Assembly (NCBI GenBank): GCA_947649615.1
Contig: CANSSG010000020.1
Span: forward strand, 1 to 55,347
Origin: an uncultured Clostridia bacterium
Lineage (GTDB): Bacteria; Bacillota; Clostridia; Oscillospirales; Oscillospiraceae
Reading direction: 5' to 3'
Length of the DNA: 55,347 nt
How positions within the stretch are numbered: the first letter of the stretch is position 1; every line of letters begins with the position of its first letter. A program made the position numbers and the translations under genes. The notes under the pieces were generated by a model. It was not told the DNA's origin and did no database searches. It was given only the letters and a program-made list of their open reading frames with translations. This document shows positions 30,926 to 38,556 of the stretch, one piece after another.

Positions 30926-31453
30926 ATGACATACCGCCGTGATTTTACCATAGGCCTGCGGGAAACCCAGGATTTTTACCTGATGCTGGCCCTGGGCCGC
31001 TGGTGGAAGGGCATCCTGGGCTTCGGCGCGGCAGGCGCACTGGCGGGCGTCCTCTACACCGGCGCCGCGCCTCTGCCCACGCTCCTGCGCTCCGGCATTA
31101 TCCTGCTGGCGGCGCTGCTGGGCGCGGCGGCCGCCGCGCTGGCGGTAGCGGCTTCCACGCGCTGGAAGGTGAAGGCGCAGGTTGCCCGTTCCCGCCGGGA
31201 TTCCTACGTCCAGGAAACGGAGATCAACGGCTTCGGCGTCCATGTAACGGTGGGGACGGATCGGGCGAAAATGGGTTTTGGGGACCTGGTGCGGGTCCGT
31301 GAAACCAAAAAAGCATTTTATTTATTTATATCCGGAAGCCAGGCCTGGATCCTCCCCAAAAAGCAGATGGAGGACCCGCGCGCCGAATCCGCCCAGCTCC
31401 GGGAGCTGTTCCGGAAGGTCATCGAGCGGCGGCGGCTGGATTTGCAGGGATGA
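30926..31453 (+). CDS. YcxB-like membrane protein
   Basis: This is a 175-residue protein with two central membrane helices (ILGFGAAGALAGVLY and LLRSGIILLAALLGAAAAALAV) and a C-terminal YcxB-like domain: VTVGTDRAKMGFGDLVRVRETKKAFYLFISGSQAWILPKKQM. Function is unknown for the family. It begins 14 nt after prmA with its own AAAGGAG site and is probably in the same transcript. Confidence 0.75.
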   Translation: MTYRRDFTIGLRETQDFYLMLALGRWWKGILGFGAAGALAGVLYTGAAPLPTLLRSGIILLAALLGAAAAALAVAASTRWKVKAQVARSRRDSYVQETEINGFGVHVTVGTDRAKMGFGDLVRVRETKKAFYLFISGSQAWILPKKQMEDPRAESAQLRELFRKVIERRRLDLQG

Positions 31454-31567
31454 CGGCTGTATGGCCGGCGCAGTCGGAGCCAGGCGCGGCCGCAGGGCCA
31501 TCCCTCTCTTGACAGATTAGTGTTGCTGAAAGCGGATTTGCTAAACTGTTCGTCAAAATATTCAAAG

Positions 31568-31599
31568 CGGGCAGTCATCCACCAGTGGATGACTGCCCG
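31568..31599 (-). terminator. Terminator after the GNAT gene
   Basis: A 15-bp perfect stem, CGGGCAGTCATCCAC and its complement, with a 2-nt spacer. The minus-strand tail CTTTGAATATTTT is moderately T-rich. It lies 23 nt beyond the stop codon. Confidence 0.65.
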
Positions 31600-31622
31600 A
31601 TAAACTGGAGGTTATTTACTTC

Positions 31623-32165
31623 TTATACTGTAATCCAATATCTTTTCATCTTACATCCATCAACATCTATGATTTTCTCATAAACCCCACCATTGGCAAT
31701 TATTACATTTTCACTTGCTGCATTCTCACTATTACAAGTGACAAGAAGTTTTTCTATTCCCATTGATTTTGCATTTTGTATATTCAACCGAAGCATTTCC
31801 TTTGCATAACCTTTGCCGCGTTCAGAAGGACGCACTGAATACCCACAATGCCCTCCCCACATTCCAAGAATAGGATGATTTATGTGATGACGCAAATCTA
31901 TCACGCCTACAACCTTGTCATCTCTCCTGCGTACAGCTAAGTATGTATGAGAAGGAACCGTCGCTCCCGTATCACCACACGTTTCTTCACTTTTTCTAAG
32001 TTCACATATTTTTATCCACTCTTCAGAAGACTTACTTACATCAAGCGACATACAACCTGCAAATTGATCTTCATTTTCTGCGTCGCATTCCAAGATTTCT
32101 TGACGAAATTTCCATATTTCATCTGCATACATCCTTTGAGGCTCTATTAATAAAATTTGATCCAT
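31623..32165 (-). CDS. GNAT family N-acetyltransferase
   Basis: This 180-residue GNAT-fold enzyme is expected to use acetyl-CoA. Motif A reads GHCGYSVRPSERGKGYAKEML, with the R-G-K-G-Y-A pyrophosphate loop, and motif B ends in SENAASENVIIANGGVYE. The acceptor substrate is unknown. ATG 32165 follows AAGGAG. The gene is clearly AT-richer than the flanking genes, has its own promoter and terminator, and may be a recent acquisition. Confidence 0.88.
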   Translation of the reverse strand: MDQILLIEPQRMYADEIWKFRQEILECDAENEDQFAGCMSLDVSKSSEEWIKICELRKSEETCGDTGATVPSHTYLAVRRRDDKVVGVIDLRHHINHPILGMWGGHCGYSVRPSERGKGYAKEMLRLNIQNAKSMGIEKLLVTCNSENAASENVIIANGGVYEKIIDVDGCKMKRYWITV

Positions 32166-32202
32166 TCTAATATCTCTCCTTAAATCTCAATTTGTTGAGC
32201 CA

Positions 32203-32231
32203 ATTATAGCACAGGGTGCTTGTCACATCAA
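32203..32231 (-). promoter_or_regulatory. Sigma-A promoter of the GNAT gene
   Basis: TTGATG (32231-32226), 17-bp spacer, TATAAT (32208-32203) on the minus strand. Confidence 0.75.
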
Positions 32232-32295
32232 TGTTCCTCTGTAAAAAGCGCTGGAGTTATATTTCAGGAACACTTATTTTAAAAGGGACGCCCAT

Positions 32296-32308
32296 CCCCC
32301 CCCCCCCC
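32296..32308. repeat. 13-base poly-C tract 2 nt upstream of the thiT promoter
   Basis: A run of 13 C residues ends 2 nt before TTGACA. Such homopolymers are slippage-prone. It is also a place where sequencing or assembly errors are common. Confidence 0.8.
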
Positions 32309-32310
32309 TC

Positions 32311-32339
32311 TTGACAGCCGCCCATATTTCTGCTATAGT
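32311..32339 (+). promoter_or_regulatory. Sigma-A promoter of the TPP riboswitch/thiT transcript
   Basis: TTGACA (32311-32316), 17-bp spacer, TATAGT (32334-32339). Confidence 0.85.
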
Positions 32340-32347
32340 GCAATTAC

Positions 32348-32447
32348 AATCCAAGGGGCGCTGGCGCACGCCGGCTGAGATGGGACGCATTGCCGTCCGG
32401 TCCCTCGAACCTGATCCGGGTAATGCCGGCGTAGGAATGCGATTACT
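32348..32447 (+). ncRNA. TPP (THI-box) riboswitch
   Basis: The conserved elements are all visible: GGGGCGCTGG, GCCGGCTGAGATGGGA, the CCCTCGAACCTGATCCGG core and TAATGCCGGCGTAGGAA. It is followed by an intrinsic terminator and a thiamine transporter gene, the standard OFF-switch arrangement for thiamine diphosphate. Confidence 0.96.
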
Positions 32448-32463
32448 ATAAAGTATGCCCTTG

Positions 32464-32499
32464 TCGTATGTCCGCGCCTTGTGGACATACGATTTTTTT
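32464..32499 (+). terminator. Riboswitch-controlled terminator upstream of thiT
   Basis: TCGTATGTCC and GGACATACGA form a 10-bp stem followed by TTTTTTT. Confidence 0.9.
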
Positions 32500-32538
32500 G
32501 TCCACAGGCACTTCCCGCCACTAAAAGGAGGAAGTTTT

Positions 32539-33132
32539 ATGTCCGAAGAAAGAAAACCCCATGTCAAGCAGCACAAAACCATGGCTTTCAGCACCCGCTG
32601 CCTTGCCGAAGCGGCGGTGCTGGTAGCCCTTGCCCAAATCCTCAGCTATATCAAGGTCTACGAGTTTCCCAACGGCGGATCCGTTACCGTTGCCATGTTT
32701 CCGCTGATCCTCTTTGCTGTCCGGTGGGGCTTGAAGCCGGGATTACTGGCCTGCTTTACCTTTGGGACGCTCCAGCTCATTTTCGATGGGGCCTACGCCT
32801 GGGGATGGCAGTCCATGCTGTTGGATTACCTGGTGGCTTTCACGCCATTAGGATTGGCCGGGTTGTTCCGAAGGAAACGCTGGGGCATCTATGTAGGGAC
32901 GGTTGTTGGCTGTTTCTGCCGGTTTGTGGTTCACTACATCAGTGGTGTGACCATCTACCGGATCCTGGTTCCCACTGAGGTACTGGGGATTTCCTTTACC
33001 AACCCACACCTGTACTCCCTGGTTTATAACGGCTCTTATATGCTGGCGAACACCATTTTGGCCCTGGTGATCTCCGCATTGCTGTACGTACCGCTGAAAA
33101 AATATATTTTGGCTCAGGATTTGGTGAAATAG
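32539..33132 (+). CDS. thiT: Energy-coupled thiamine transporter ThiT
   Basis: The product is a 197-residue S component of an ECF transporter with about six helices. AEAAVLVALAQILSYIKVYEFPNGGSVTVAMFPLILFAVRWGLKPG and the GAYAWGWQSMLLDY region are typical of ThiT. The conserved WGWQ and Y/F aromatic residues line the thiamine pocket. It needs the shared EcfT/EcfA module, which is not in this window. The TPP riboswitch directly upstream confirms the substrate. ATG 32539 follows AAGGAGG. Confidence 0.96.
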   Translation: MSEERKPHVKQHKTMAFSTRCLAEAAVLVALAQILSYIKVYEFPNGGSVTVAMFPLILFAVRWGLKPGLLACFTFGTLQLIFDGAYAWGWQSMLLDYLVAFTPLGLAGLFRRKRWGIYVGTVVGCFCRFVVHYISGVTIYRILVPTEVLGISFTNPHLYSLVYNGSYMLANTILALVISALLYVPLKKYILAQDLVK

Positions 33133-33141
33133 AAGCTATCG

Positions 33142-33169
33142 AAAACGCTGCCATTCCGGCGGCGTTTTT
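33142..33169 (+). terminator. Terminator after thiT
   Basis: AAAACGCTGCC pairs with GGCGGCGTTTTT (one mismatch) around ATTCC; the 3' arm ends in the T-run. Confidence 0.75.
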
Positions 33170-33243
33170 CGCTGCGCGGGAGCGCTCCAGCGCCGGACAG
33201 GCCTGCGGAATAGGAATTAACAAAAATGTAACGCCTATTCCCC

Positions 33244-33272
33244 TTGACCCAGCCATAATTTAGGGGTATACT
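33244..33272 (+). promoter_or_regulatory. Sigma-A promoter of the xpaC-telA-TPM cassette
   Basis: TTGACC (33244-33249), 17-bp spacer, TATACT (33267-33272), 45 nt before the first gene. Confidence 0.8.
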
Positions 33273-33317
33273 AGGATTTGAATCGCTATGCTGCATCATA
33301 TCATTAGGAGGCCCTAT

Positions 33318-34025
33318 ATGGCTACCGTGCAAAAAGTGCATAAGTCCGCCGTCCCATATTATGGCGCGGCCGCCGTCTGGATCGCCTGGGCGGCGCTGCG
33401 GGACCTGTATAAGCCTGGCCACTTCGCCTTTGTGGCCATCCTCTCCCTGGGGGCGTTCCTGCTGCTGCGGGCGGTGTGCAAGGACGAGGTGGTGGAGACT
33501 GTCGTTCCCGATCCGCCTAAAGAGGAGGAAAAGCCCACCGGAAACCCTGCGCTGGACAAGATGGTCAGCGACGGCGGGAAGGCAATCAGCGAAATGAAGC
33601 GCCTGGACGAGGCTATTGAGGATGAAAAAATCTCCCAGGACATCCGCCGCCTGGAAACAGTCTGCCAGAAGATTTTTGACCAGGTAAAGGCGGACCCCGG
33701 CAAGCTGCCCCAAATCCGCCAGTTTATGGACTACTACCTGCCTACCACCCTGAAGCTGCTCAACGCATATGACCGGATGGATTCCACTGGCGTGGTGGGG
33801 GAGAACATCTCCGGCACCAAGGAAAAGGTGGAGGACATTTTAGGCACCATCGTTACCGCTTTCGAAAAGCAGTTGGACGGTCTCTTCGGCGCGGATGCGC
33901 TGGATATCTCCACCGACATTTCCGTGCTGGAGGCCATGCTGGCCCGGGAGGGGCTGGCGGGCGAGAAGATGGAAGCGCAAACCACTAAAAACGCGGACGG
34001 TACAGATTTGAAGCTGGAATTATGA
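33318..34025 (+). CDS. XpaC-like 5-bromo-4-chloroindolyl phosphate hydrolysis family protein
   Basis: The 235-residue protein has two short N-terminal membrane helices (AVPYYGAAAVWIAWAAL and FAFVAILSLGAFLLLRAV) and a long helical cytoplasmic domain with GNPALDKMVSDGGKAISEMKRLDEAI and RQFMDYYLPTTLKLLNAYDRMD. This matches the XpaC family, whose name records a phenotype and not a known enzyme activity. XpaC genes commonly pair with telA, as here. ATG 33318 follows AGGAGG; the frame open from 33288 lies between promoter and gene. Role is inferred to be membrane-associated stress function. Confidence 0.85.
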   Translation: MATVQKVHKSAVPYYGAAAVWIAWAALRDLYKPGHFAFVAILSLGAFLLLRAVCKDEVVETVVPDPPKEEEKPTGNPALDKMVSDGGKAISEMKRLDEAIEDEKISQDIRRLETVCQKIFDQVKADPGKLPQIRQFMDYYLPTTLKLLNAYDRMDSTGVVGENISGTKEKVEDILGTIVTAFEKQLDGLFGADALDISTDISVLEAMLAREGLAGEKMEAQTTKNADGTDLKLEL

Positions 34026-34035
34026 GGAGGGTTTT

Positions 34036-34266
34036 ATGATGAAAAAAGTGGGCGGATCAATTTTTGTATTTCTCGGATTCCTGGAAGGAATGGTCAGCGG
34101 CATATGCGGCTATCTGTCCAGAGAAGACGATGGGCCAGAGCTGCTGAATTGGATTATCAGCATGGGCTTTTTTGTCTGCTCCTTCCTGCACATCGACATC
34201 GGTATGCGGCGCATCCGGGAGGAACGGGCGGAGCGGAAGGCCGCGGAGGCCGGCGAAGACTGGTAA
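34036..34266 (+). CDS. Small two-helix membrane protein in the XpaC-TelA cassette
   Basis: A 76-residue protein with two hydrophobic segments (GGSIFVFLGFLEGMVSGICGYL and LLNWIISMGFFVCSFLHIDIGM) and a highly charged C-terminus (RRIREERAERKAAEAGED). GAGGAGGG precedes the start; a second ATG follows one codon later. It lies 10 nt after the xpaC-like gene and 62 nt before telA, so it belongs to the operon. I do not recognise a family. Confidence 0.75.
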   Translation: MMKKVGGSIFVFLGFLEGMVSGICGYLSREDDGPELLNWIISMGFFVCSFLHIDIGMRRIREERAERKAAEAGEDW

Positions 34267-34328
34267 GTGAAACGGGCTTATAGGCCGGTACAAATGAAAG
34301 ACCGTAAAACAAGGGAGGACAAACCAAG

Positions 34329-35507
34329 ATGAGCGATATGGAGGGCATGATGCCCGAACTGACCCTGAACGCCGACGCGGCCAAGGTGGAAGCCCCCGCC
34401 CTGACCCTGTCGCTGGAACCCGAACCAGCGCCCGCCGCCGCCGAACCGGCCAAACCTGAGGTCAAGCCGGTGGTGGTTGATGACAGCATGCTCAATGAGG
34501 CGGAGAAGAAGATGGTGGATGAGTTTTCCAAGAAAATCGACATCTCCGACTCCCAATTGGTGCTGCAATACGGCGCAGCGGCCCAGAAAAGCGTGGCGTC
34601 CTTCTCTGAGAGCACCCTGAACAACGTGCGCAACAAGGATTTGGGCGAAATTGGCGACACCCTCACCAGCCTGACGGTGGAACTGAAGGGCCTGGGCCAG
34701 GAGGAGGAGGAAAAGGGGCTGTTCGGCTTTTTCAAAAAGGCCGGCAACAGGGTCGAGAGCATGAAGGTCCAGTACACCAAGGCGGAAGCCAATGTGGACA
34801 AAATCGCCCGGGATCTGGAACAGCACCAGCGGGTCCTGATGAAGGATATCGCCATGTTTGACCAGATGTATGAGCTGAACCTGAAATATTACAAAGAGCT
34901 GACTATGTACATCATCGCCGGGAAAAAGCGTCTGGCGGAGATTCAGTCCGGCCAGCTTGCGGAGCTGCGTCAGAAAGCGGAGCGCACCGGCGCCCAAGAG
35001 GACGCCCAGGCATATAATGACCTGTCCCAGATGTGCAACCGGTTTGAGAAGAAGCTCCATGACCTGGAACTGACCCGGATGGTGTCTATTCAGATGGGTC
35101 CTCAGACCCGGATGCTGCAAAATAACGACACGCTGATGGTAGAGAAGATACAGTCCTCCCTGGTCAATACCATCCCCCTGTGGAAGAGCCAAATGGTGCT
35201 GGCGCTGGGCCTGGAAAACAGCCGCAAGGCCACCGCCGCCCAGACCGCCGTTACCAACGCCACCAACGAACTGCTGCGGAAGAACGCGGAGATGCTGAAA
35301 ATGGGTACGATCGCCACCGCCAAGGAAGCGGAACGGAGCATCATTGACATCGAAACCCTCCAGCATACCAACCAGCAATTAATTTCCACGCTGGACGAAG
35401 TGATTCAGATCCAGCGGGAGGGCGCGCAGAAGCGGAAGGAAGCGGAAGTAGAACTTGGCCGCATTGAAGGCGAGTTGAAGCAGAAGTTGATGGAGCTGCG
35501 CTCCTGA
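34329..35507 (+). CDS. Toxic anion resistance protein, TelA family
   Basis: This 392-residue, mostly alpha-helical soluble protein matches the TelA/KlaA family. Conserved stretches are KGLGQEEEEKGLFGFFKKAGNRVESMKVQYTKAEANVDKIARDLEQH, VLMKDIAMFDQMYELNLKYYKELTMYIIAGKKRL and MVSIQMGPQTRMLQNNDTLMVEKIQSSLVNTIPLWKSQM. Family members are linked to tellurite, colicin and envelope-stress resistance, without a defined biochemical activity. The N-terminal 60 residues are acidic and Pro/Ala-rich. It follows the small membrane protein in the XpaC operon and is followed by a TPM-domain gene. Confidence 0.93.
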   Translation: MSDMEGMMPELTLNADAAKVEAPALTLSLEPEPAPAAAEPAKPEVKPVVVDDSMLNEAEKKMVDEFSKKIDISDSQLVLQYGAAAQKSVASFSESTLNNVRNKDLGEIGDTLTSLTVELKGLGQEEEEKGLFGFFKKAGNRVESMKVQYTKAEANVDKIARDLEQHQRVLMKDIAMFDQMYELNLKYYKELTMYIIAGKKRLAEIQSGQLAELRQKAERTGAQEDAQAYNDLSQMCNRFEKKLHDLELTRMVSIQMGPQTRMLQNNDTLMVEKIQSSLVNTIPLWKSQMVLALGLENSRKATAAQTAVTNATNELLRKNAEMLKMGTIATAKEAERSIIDIETLQHTNQQLISTLDEVIQIQREGAQKRKEAEVELGRIEGELKQKLMELRS

Positions 35508-35552
35508 CGTATTTTCAATGCCCGCCCGGGGCCGGGCAGGCAAGGAGACAAT

Positions 35553-36671
35553 ATGAAGCTATTGAAAAACCGGGCGTTTGCCGCCGTTGTGCTGATTGCG
35601 GCCATTGCCCTCTCCTCCCTCTACGGGCTGTCGAAAAAGCCGTCCATAGAAGTCCCGGACGGCACAGCGCCCCTGAACACCTCCATCAGCGCCGGGTACG
35701 TCAGCCCCTATGTGGTGGACGACGCCCGCGTCCTCTCCGCCAGCACGGAAAAAAGCATCTGCTTGTATGGGGCCAACTGGGACCAATGGATCAACGGCAT
35801 CCTGAGCGTAGTCACCTTGAAAAACGTGGAGGGGGATATTCTGGACGCCGCCTGGGACTGGGCGGAGCGGCTGGAGCTTGGGGCAAACGACGCTATCTTT
35901 ATCTTGGACGTAGGCGGAGCGGATTACTACCTTCTCCCCAGCGGGAATTTCGACCTCTGCCTGTCCGGCCAGCCGGACAGCTTCCTGGACGCCTGCCTAT
36001 ACGACGATGTGCAGGCGGGACGCTATGACGAAGCAATGCTGGCCCTGCTGGGCCAGCTCCATGTGTCCATCGCCGGGTCAGGCTACCAGGAGGACGGCTT
36101 TTTCTCCGGTGGCAGCGCAGGCATATTGGGCGTCTTTATGGCCGTTATACCTATTATCATTTTGCTGGCCGTGCTGATTGTCCTGTTCAACATAATTGAC
36201 GGCATTCGTTATAGCAGTTGGTATGGCCGCTATGGCGCCATGCCGGCGCCGCCGGTGGTTTACCGCCCGATTTTCTGGTGGCACCGTCCCGGCAGCCGTT
36301 GGTACCGGAGACGGCGTATGCCGCCCCCGCCCCCTCCGCCGGGAGGCCCAGGCGGTTTCGGCAGGGGGCCGCGTCCCCCAATGGGCGGCTCCCGTCCCTC
36401 TTCCCCGCCGCGTGGTTTCGGAAGCGGCCGGGGCGGCGGACCGCGTCCGCCAATGGGAAGTCCCCGTCCGCCGGTGGGCGGCAGGCCAGGCGGCTCCCGT
36501 CCTTCTTCCCCGCCGCGCGGCTTTGGAAGCGGTCGGGGCGGCGGTTTCGGCGGAAGCACCCGCGGCGGCTTTGGAAGCGGCCGCAGTGGCGGCTTCGGCG
36601 GAAGTGGCCGCAGTGGTGGCTTCGGTGGAGGCGGCTCCCGCGGCGGCGGATTTGGCGGGGGACGGCGATAG
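35553..36671 (+). CDS. TPM-domain membrane protein with repetitive Gly/Arg/Pro tail
   Basis: The 372-residue product has an N-terminal signal or membrane segment, a TPM (YgcG-like) domain (YVSPYVVDDARVLSAST, then WAERLELGANDAIFILDVGGADYYLLPSGNF), a membrane helix around residue 190-215 (FMAVIPIIILLAVLIVLFNII) and a long tail of Pro, Arg, Gly, Ser and Phe. The tail holds two copies of GGSRPSSPPRGFGSGRGGG and ends in FGGG repeats, like YgcG-type proteins. AAGGAGAC precedes ATG 35553. It closes the XpaC/TelA cassette. TPM proteins are tied to envelope stress and membrane protein turnover; the role here is inferred. Confidence 0.83.
   Translation: MKLLKNRAFAAVVLIAAIALSSLYGLSKKPSIEVPDGTAPLNTSISAGYVSPYVVDDARVLSASTEKSICLYGANWDQWINGILSVVTLKNVEGDILDAAWDWAERLELGANDAIFILDVGGADYYLLPSGNFDLCLSGQPDSFLDACLYDDVQAGRYDEAMLALLGQLHVSIAGSGYQEDGFFSGGSAGILGVFMAVIPIIILLAVLIVLFNIIDGIRYSSWYGRYGAMPAPPVVYRPIFWWHRPGSRWYRRRRMPPPPPPPGGPGGFGRGPRPPMGGSRPSSPPRGFGSGRGGGPRPPMGSPRPPVGGRPGGSRPSSPPRGFGSGRGGGFGGSTRGGFGSGRSGGFGGSGRSGGFGGGGSRGGGFGGGRR
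36384..36544. repeat. Two 56-nt direct repeats inside the TPM gene tail
   Basis: Positions 36384-36439 and 36489-36544 are near-identical copies, 105 nt apart, each encoding GGSRPSSPPRGFGSGRGG. Differences are mostly third-position, showing selection on the protein repeat. Confidence 0.8.
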
Positions 36672-36752
36672 TTCCCTGGTACAATTGAAACTGTATTTTT
36701 AAGCCAGAATCGGGGCTACGGCGCGGCTGGGAAGTGTCCCGGCGCAGCCTGC

Positions 36753-36780
36753 GGGACCTCCGCTTCCAAGCGGAGGTTCC
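36753..36780. repeat. Hairpin upstream of tRNA-Leu
   Basis: CCTCCGCTT and AAGCGGAGG enclose CC, extended by flanking GG/CC. It lies in the 132-nt spacer between the TPM gene and the tRNA and has no T-tract. Confidence 0.45.
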
Positions 36781-36803
36781 GCCCCGTGGATGGCTTGCCA
36801 TAA

Positions 36804-36888
36804 GCGGGTATGATGGAATTGGTAGACATGCGAGATTTAGGTTCTCGTGCTTCACCGCGTTGGGGTTCGAGTCCCCATACCCGCACCA
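36804..36888 (+). tRNA. tRNA-Leu (anticodon UAG)
   Basis: The acceptor stem is GCGGGTA/TACCCGC, the anticodon stem CGAGA/TCTCG encloses TTTAGGT with TAG at 36838-36840, and the long class-II variable arm is TGCTTCACCGCGTTG. The T-loop GGTTCGAGTCC is canonical, and the CCA end is encoded (36886-36888). Confidence 0.95.
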
Positions 36889-37246
36889 CGTCGGAGCGAA
36901 ATCCGCTCCACTCCGTTTCAAGGCGGTCCCTTTTGGGGCCGCCTTAAAACTGCGTTCCGCTCCTTTGCTCCTCCTTTCCAACTCGAACCCGCTGCGCTGG
37001 GCTTCGAGTTGGGTTTGGGTGCATGATGATCGTCTGGATCTTTTTTATCAATGCAAACAGCGGTTGGCTGCTGCAATGGCGGGATGGCGCAAAGTGGATG
37101 ATTGCACCTTTGTCTTTTCATTTTGGGGATGCTTGCCGCATATATTTTATCCGCTTATAAGGCCCTGTCTCTTAACTTTTCCTGTGGCGCTGCCCAATAT
37201 GTATTGTACTCCTGCAAGTATTTCACAGGGGATTTCTTTTTTACCC
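36889..37246. other. Gene-free region after tRNA-Leu with two hairpins
   Basis: The first hairpin is AAGGCGG/CCGCCTT (36920-36945) and the second CCAACTCGAA/TTCGAGTTGG (36978-37012). The remainder becomes AT-rich. Open frames here have no ribosome binding site or recognisable domain. No gene is called. Confidence 0.6.
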
Positions 37247-37275
37247 TTGCACTTTTCTAATAACTATAGTAAAAT
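37247..37275 (+). promoter_or_regulatory. Sigma-A promoter of the DUF5067 gene
   Basis: TTGCAC (37247-37252), 17-bp spacer, TAAAAT (37270-37275). Confidence 0.75.
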
Positions 37276-37361
37276 GAAAGAGCCAACCGCGCCTAAATGC
37301 AATGGCGCACCTGCCGCATATGCGCCGCCTGCGGGCGGATGAGATAGAAGGAGGATTCTTC

Positions 37362-38381
37362 ATGTATCTGATTACAGGCGGTGTGGGTTTTCTGGCCTGC
37401 ATTATTTTTATTATTCTTATTATTGCCGCCGCTATGCGGGGGAAGCCCTGCGTGGTGCCTCTGGTGGCTTTCGTTCTGGCGCTGGCCCTTTTCTTGGGCA
37501 GCGGCTTCCTTTACTCCCGGACTGACCCGGAGGTGGGGGGCGTAAAATTTTTGGAATTTATTACCAAAGATAAGACCGTTCCGCCTAATCTGGTGGGAGA
37601 GTGGAAGGAAGTCGTGGACAGTAAGGCGGATTCCTACCACGGCATTTATATTTTTGACGATGTGATTGAAATTTACTGGGTATCTGACGGTGGAAAATCC
37701 AGGACGCTTTACTGGGCCGGTACATATGAACCGCCTGTGGACGGCCAGGAGCCGTATACCTGGGAATCCCATAACGACACCCGCCGCACCTCCGCCGCCC
37801 TGCTGGCGTCCGGAGACAGCGTGAAGGAGTTCACCTATAAGAACGGGAAGCTTACTTACTCCGCCAGCGTCCTGGGCGTGACCACTAAGATCGAGGCGGA
37901 AAAGCTGTCCTGGGGCTATATGGACCCTGTGAACCCTCCGGTGGATACGGAAGAGCCACCCGCCCCCGCGCCTGAGGACGAAGCCCCGGTGGAAAATGTC
38001 TCCGGCGATTTGGGCAGCTACCATGTGGAAATCAAGGGCGCGGCCCCGGCTGTGGACTATGAGGGGCGTCCCGCTATTGTCGTGACCTGCGCCTGGACCA
38101 ACAACAGCGGCGACACGCTCAGCGCGGCCACCGCCCTGAAGGGCAAGGCCTTCCAGAATGGCGTGGAACTGGATGCCGCCATGATTATTGACGCGGAGGT
38201 CTACGACCAGGAGATGAGTCTGCGGGCCGTGCGCCCGGGAACCTCTATTGATGTGCAGTTCGCCTATGTGATGACCAGCGATACGGCCTTGGTGGAGTTG
38301 GAGTTATCCTCATTGCGCGGCGATTCCAGCGAAGTGGTATCCACTACCTTTGACCCCGCCGCCATTGCGCCGGCAGAGTGA
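37362..38381 (+). CDS. DUF5067 domain membrane protein
   Basis: The product is 339 residues with two N-terminal membrane helices (about residues 7-24 and 31-50), an extracytoplasmic region with WKEVVDSKADSYHGIYIFDD, a Pro/Glu-rich linker (PPVDTEEPPAPAPEDE) and a C-terminal DUF5067 beta domain from about residue 222 (YHVEIKGAAPAVDYEGRPAIVVTCAWTNNSG, FQNGVELDAA). DUF5067 proteins are usually secreted or lipid-anchored and of unknown role. ATG 37362 follows AAGGAGG; the frame from 37302 lies too close to the promoter. It is a single-gene unit before the heat-shock operon. Confidence 0.8.
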   Translation: MYLITGGVGFLACIIFIILIIAAAMRGKPCVVPLVAFVLALALFLGSGFLYSRTDPEVGGVKFLEFITKDKTVPPNLVGEWKEVVDSKADSYHGIYIFDDVIEIYWVSDGGKSRTLYWAGTYEPPVDGQEPYTWESHNDTRRTSAALLASGDSVKEFTYKNGKLTYSASVLGVTTKIEAEKLSWGYMDPVNPPVDTEEPPAPAPEDEAPVENVSGDLGSYHVEIKGAAPAVDYEGRPAIVVTCAWTNNSGDTLSAATALKGKAFQNGVELDAAMIIDAEVYDQEMSLRAVRPGTSIDVQFAYVMTSDTALVELELSSLRGDSSEVVSTTFDPAAIAPAE

Positions 38382-38483
38382 CCCTTTGCCCCGGAACGGG
38401 GCGGCATAGCGGGAAATGGGAGCGCAGCCTTTGGGCTGCGCTCTTTATTTACAATTTGTTCAAATTGGAATGCGCAAATCATA

Positions 38484-38512
38484 TTGACAGGAGAATGTAA
38501 TAGTGATAAACT
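38484..38512 (+). promoter_or_regulatory. Sigma-A promoter of the hrcA operon
   Basis: TTGACA (38484-38489), 17-bp spacer, TAAACT (38507-38512), immediately before the CIRCE operator. Confidence 0.85.
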
Positions 38513-38516
38513 GCCT

Positions 38517-38543
38517 TTAGCACTCAAGGCAAGGGAGTGCTAA
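38517..38543 (+). promoter_or_regulatory. CIRCE operator
   Basis: A perfect CIRCE element: TTAGCACTC (38517-38525), 9-nt spacer, GAGTGCTAA (38535-38543). It covers the transcription start and is the binding site of HrcA. Confidence 0.98.
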
Positions 38544-38556
38544 AGGAGTGACGATC

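Noticed and set aside
34278-35378. A 366-codon minus-strand frame opposite telA
   Set aside because: Antisense shadow; telA has family motifs, a ribosome binding site and operon context.
36384-36670. Possible CRISPR-like or VNTR array
   Set aside because: The repeats are in frame within the TPM gene and encode Pro/Arg/Gly and FGGG modules; spacing and unit size are not those of a CRISPR array.
36734-37342. A 202-codon plus-strand frame spanning tRNA-Leu
   Set aside because: It contains the whole tRNA gene and two hairpins and has no ribosome binding site or domain.
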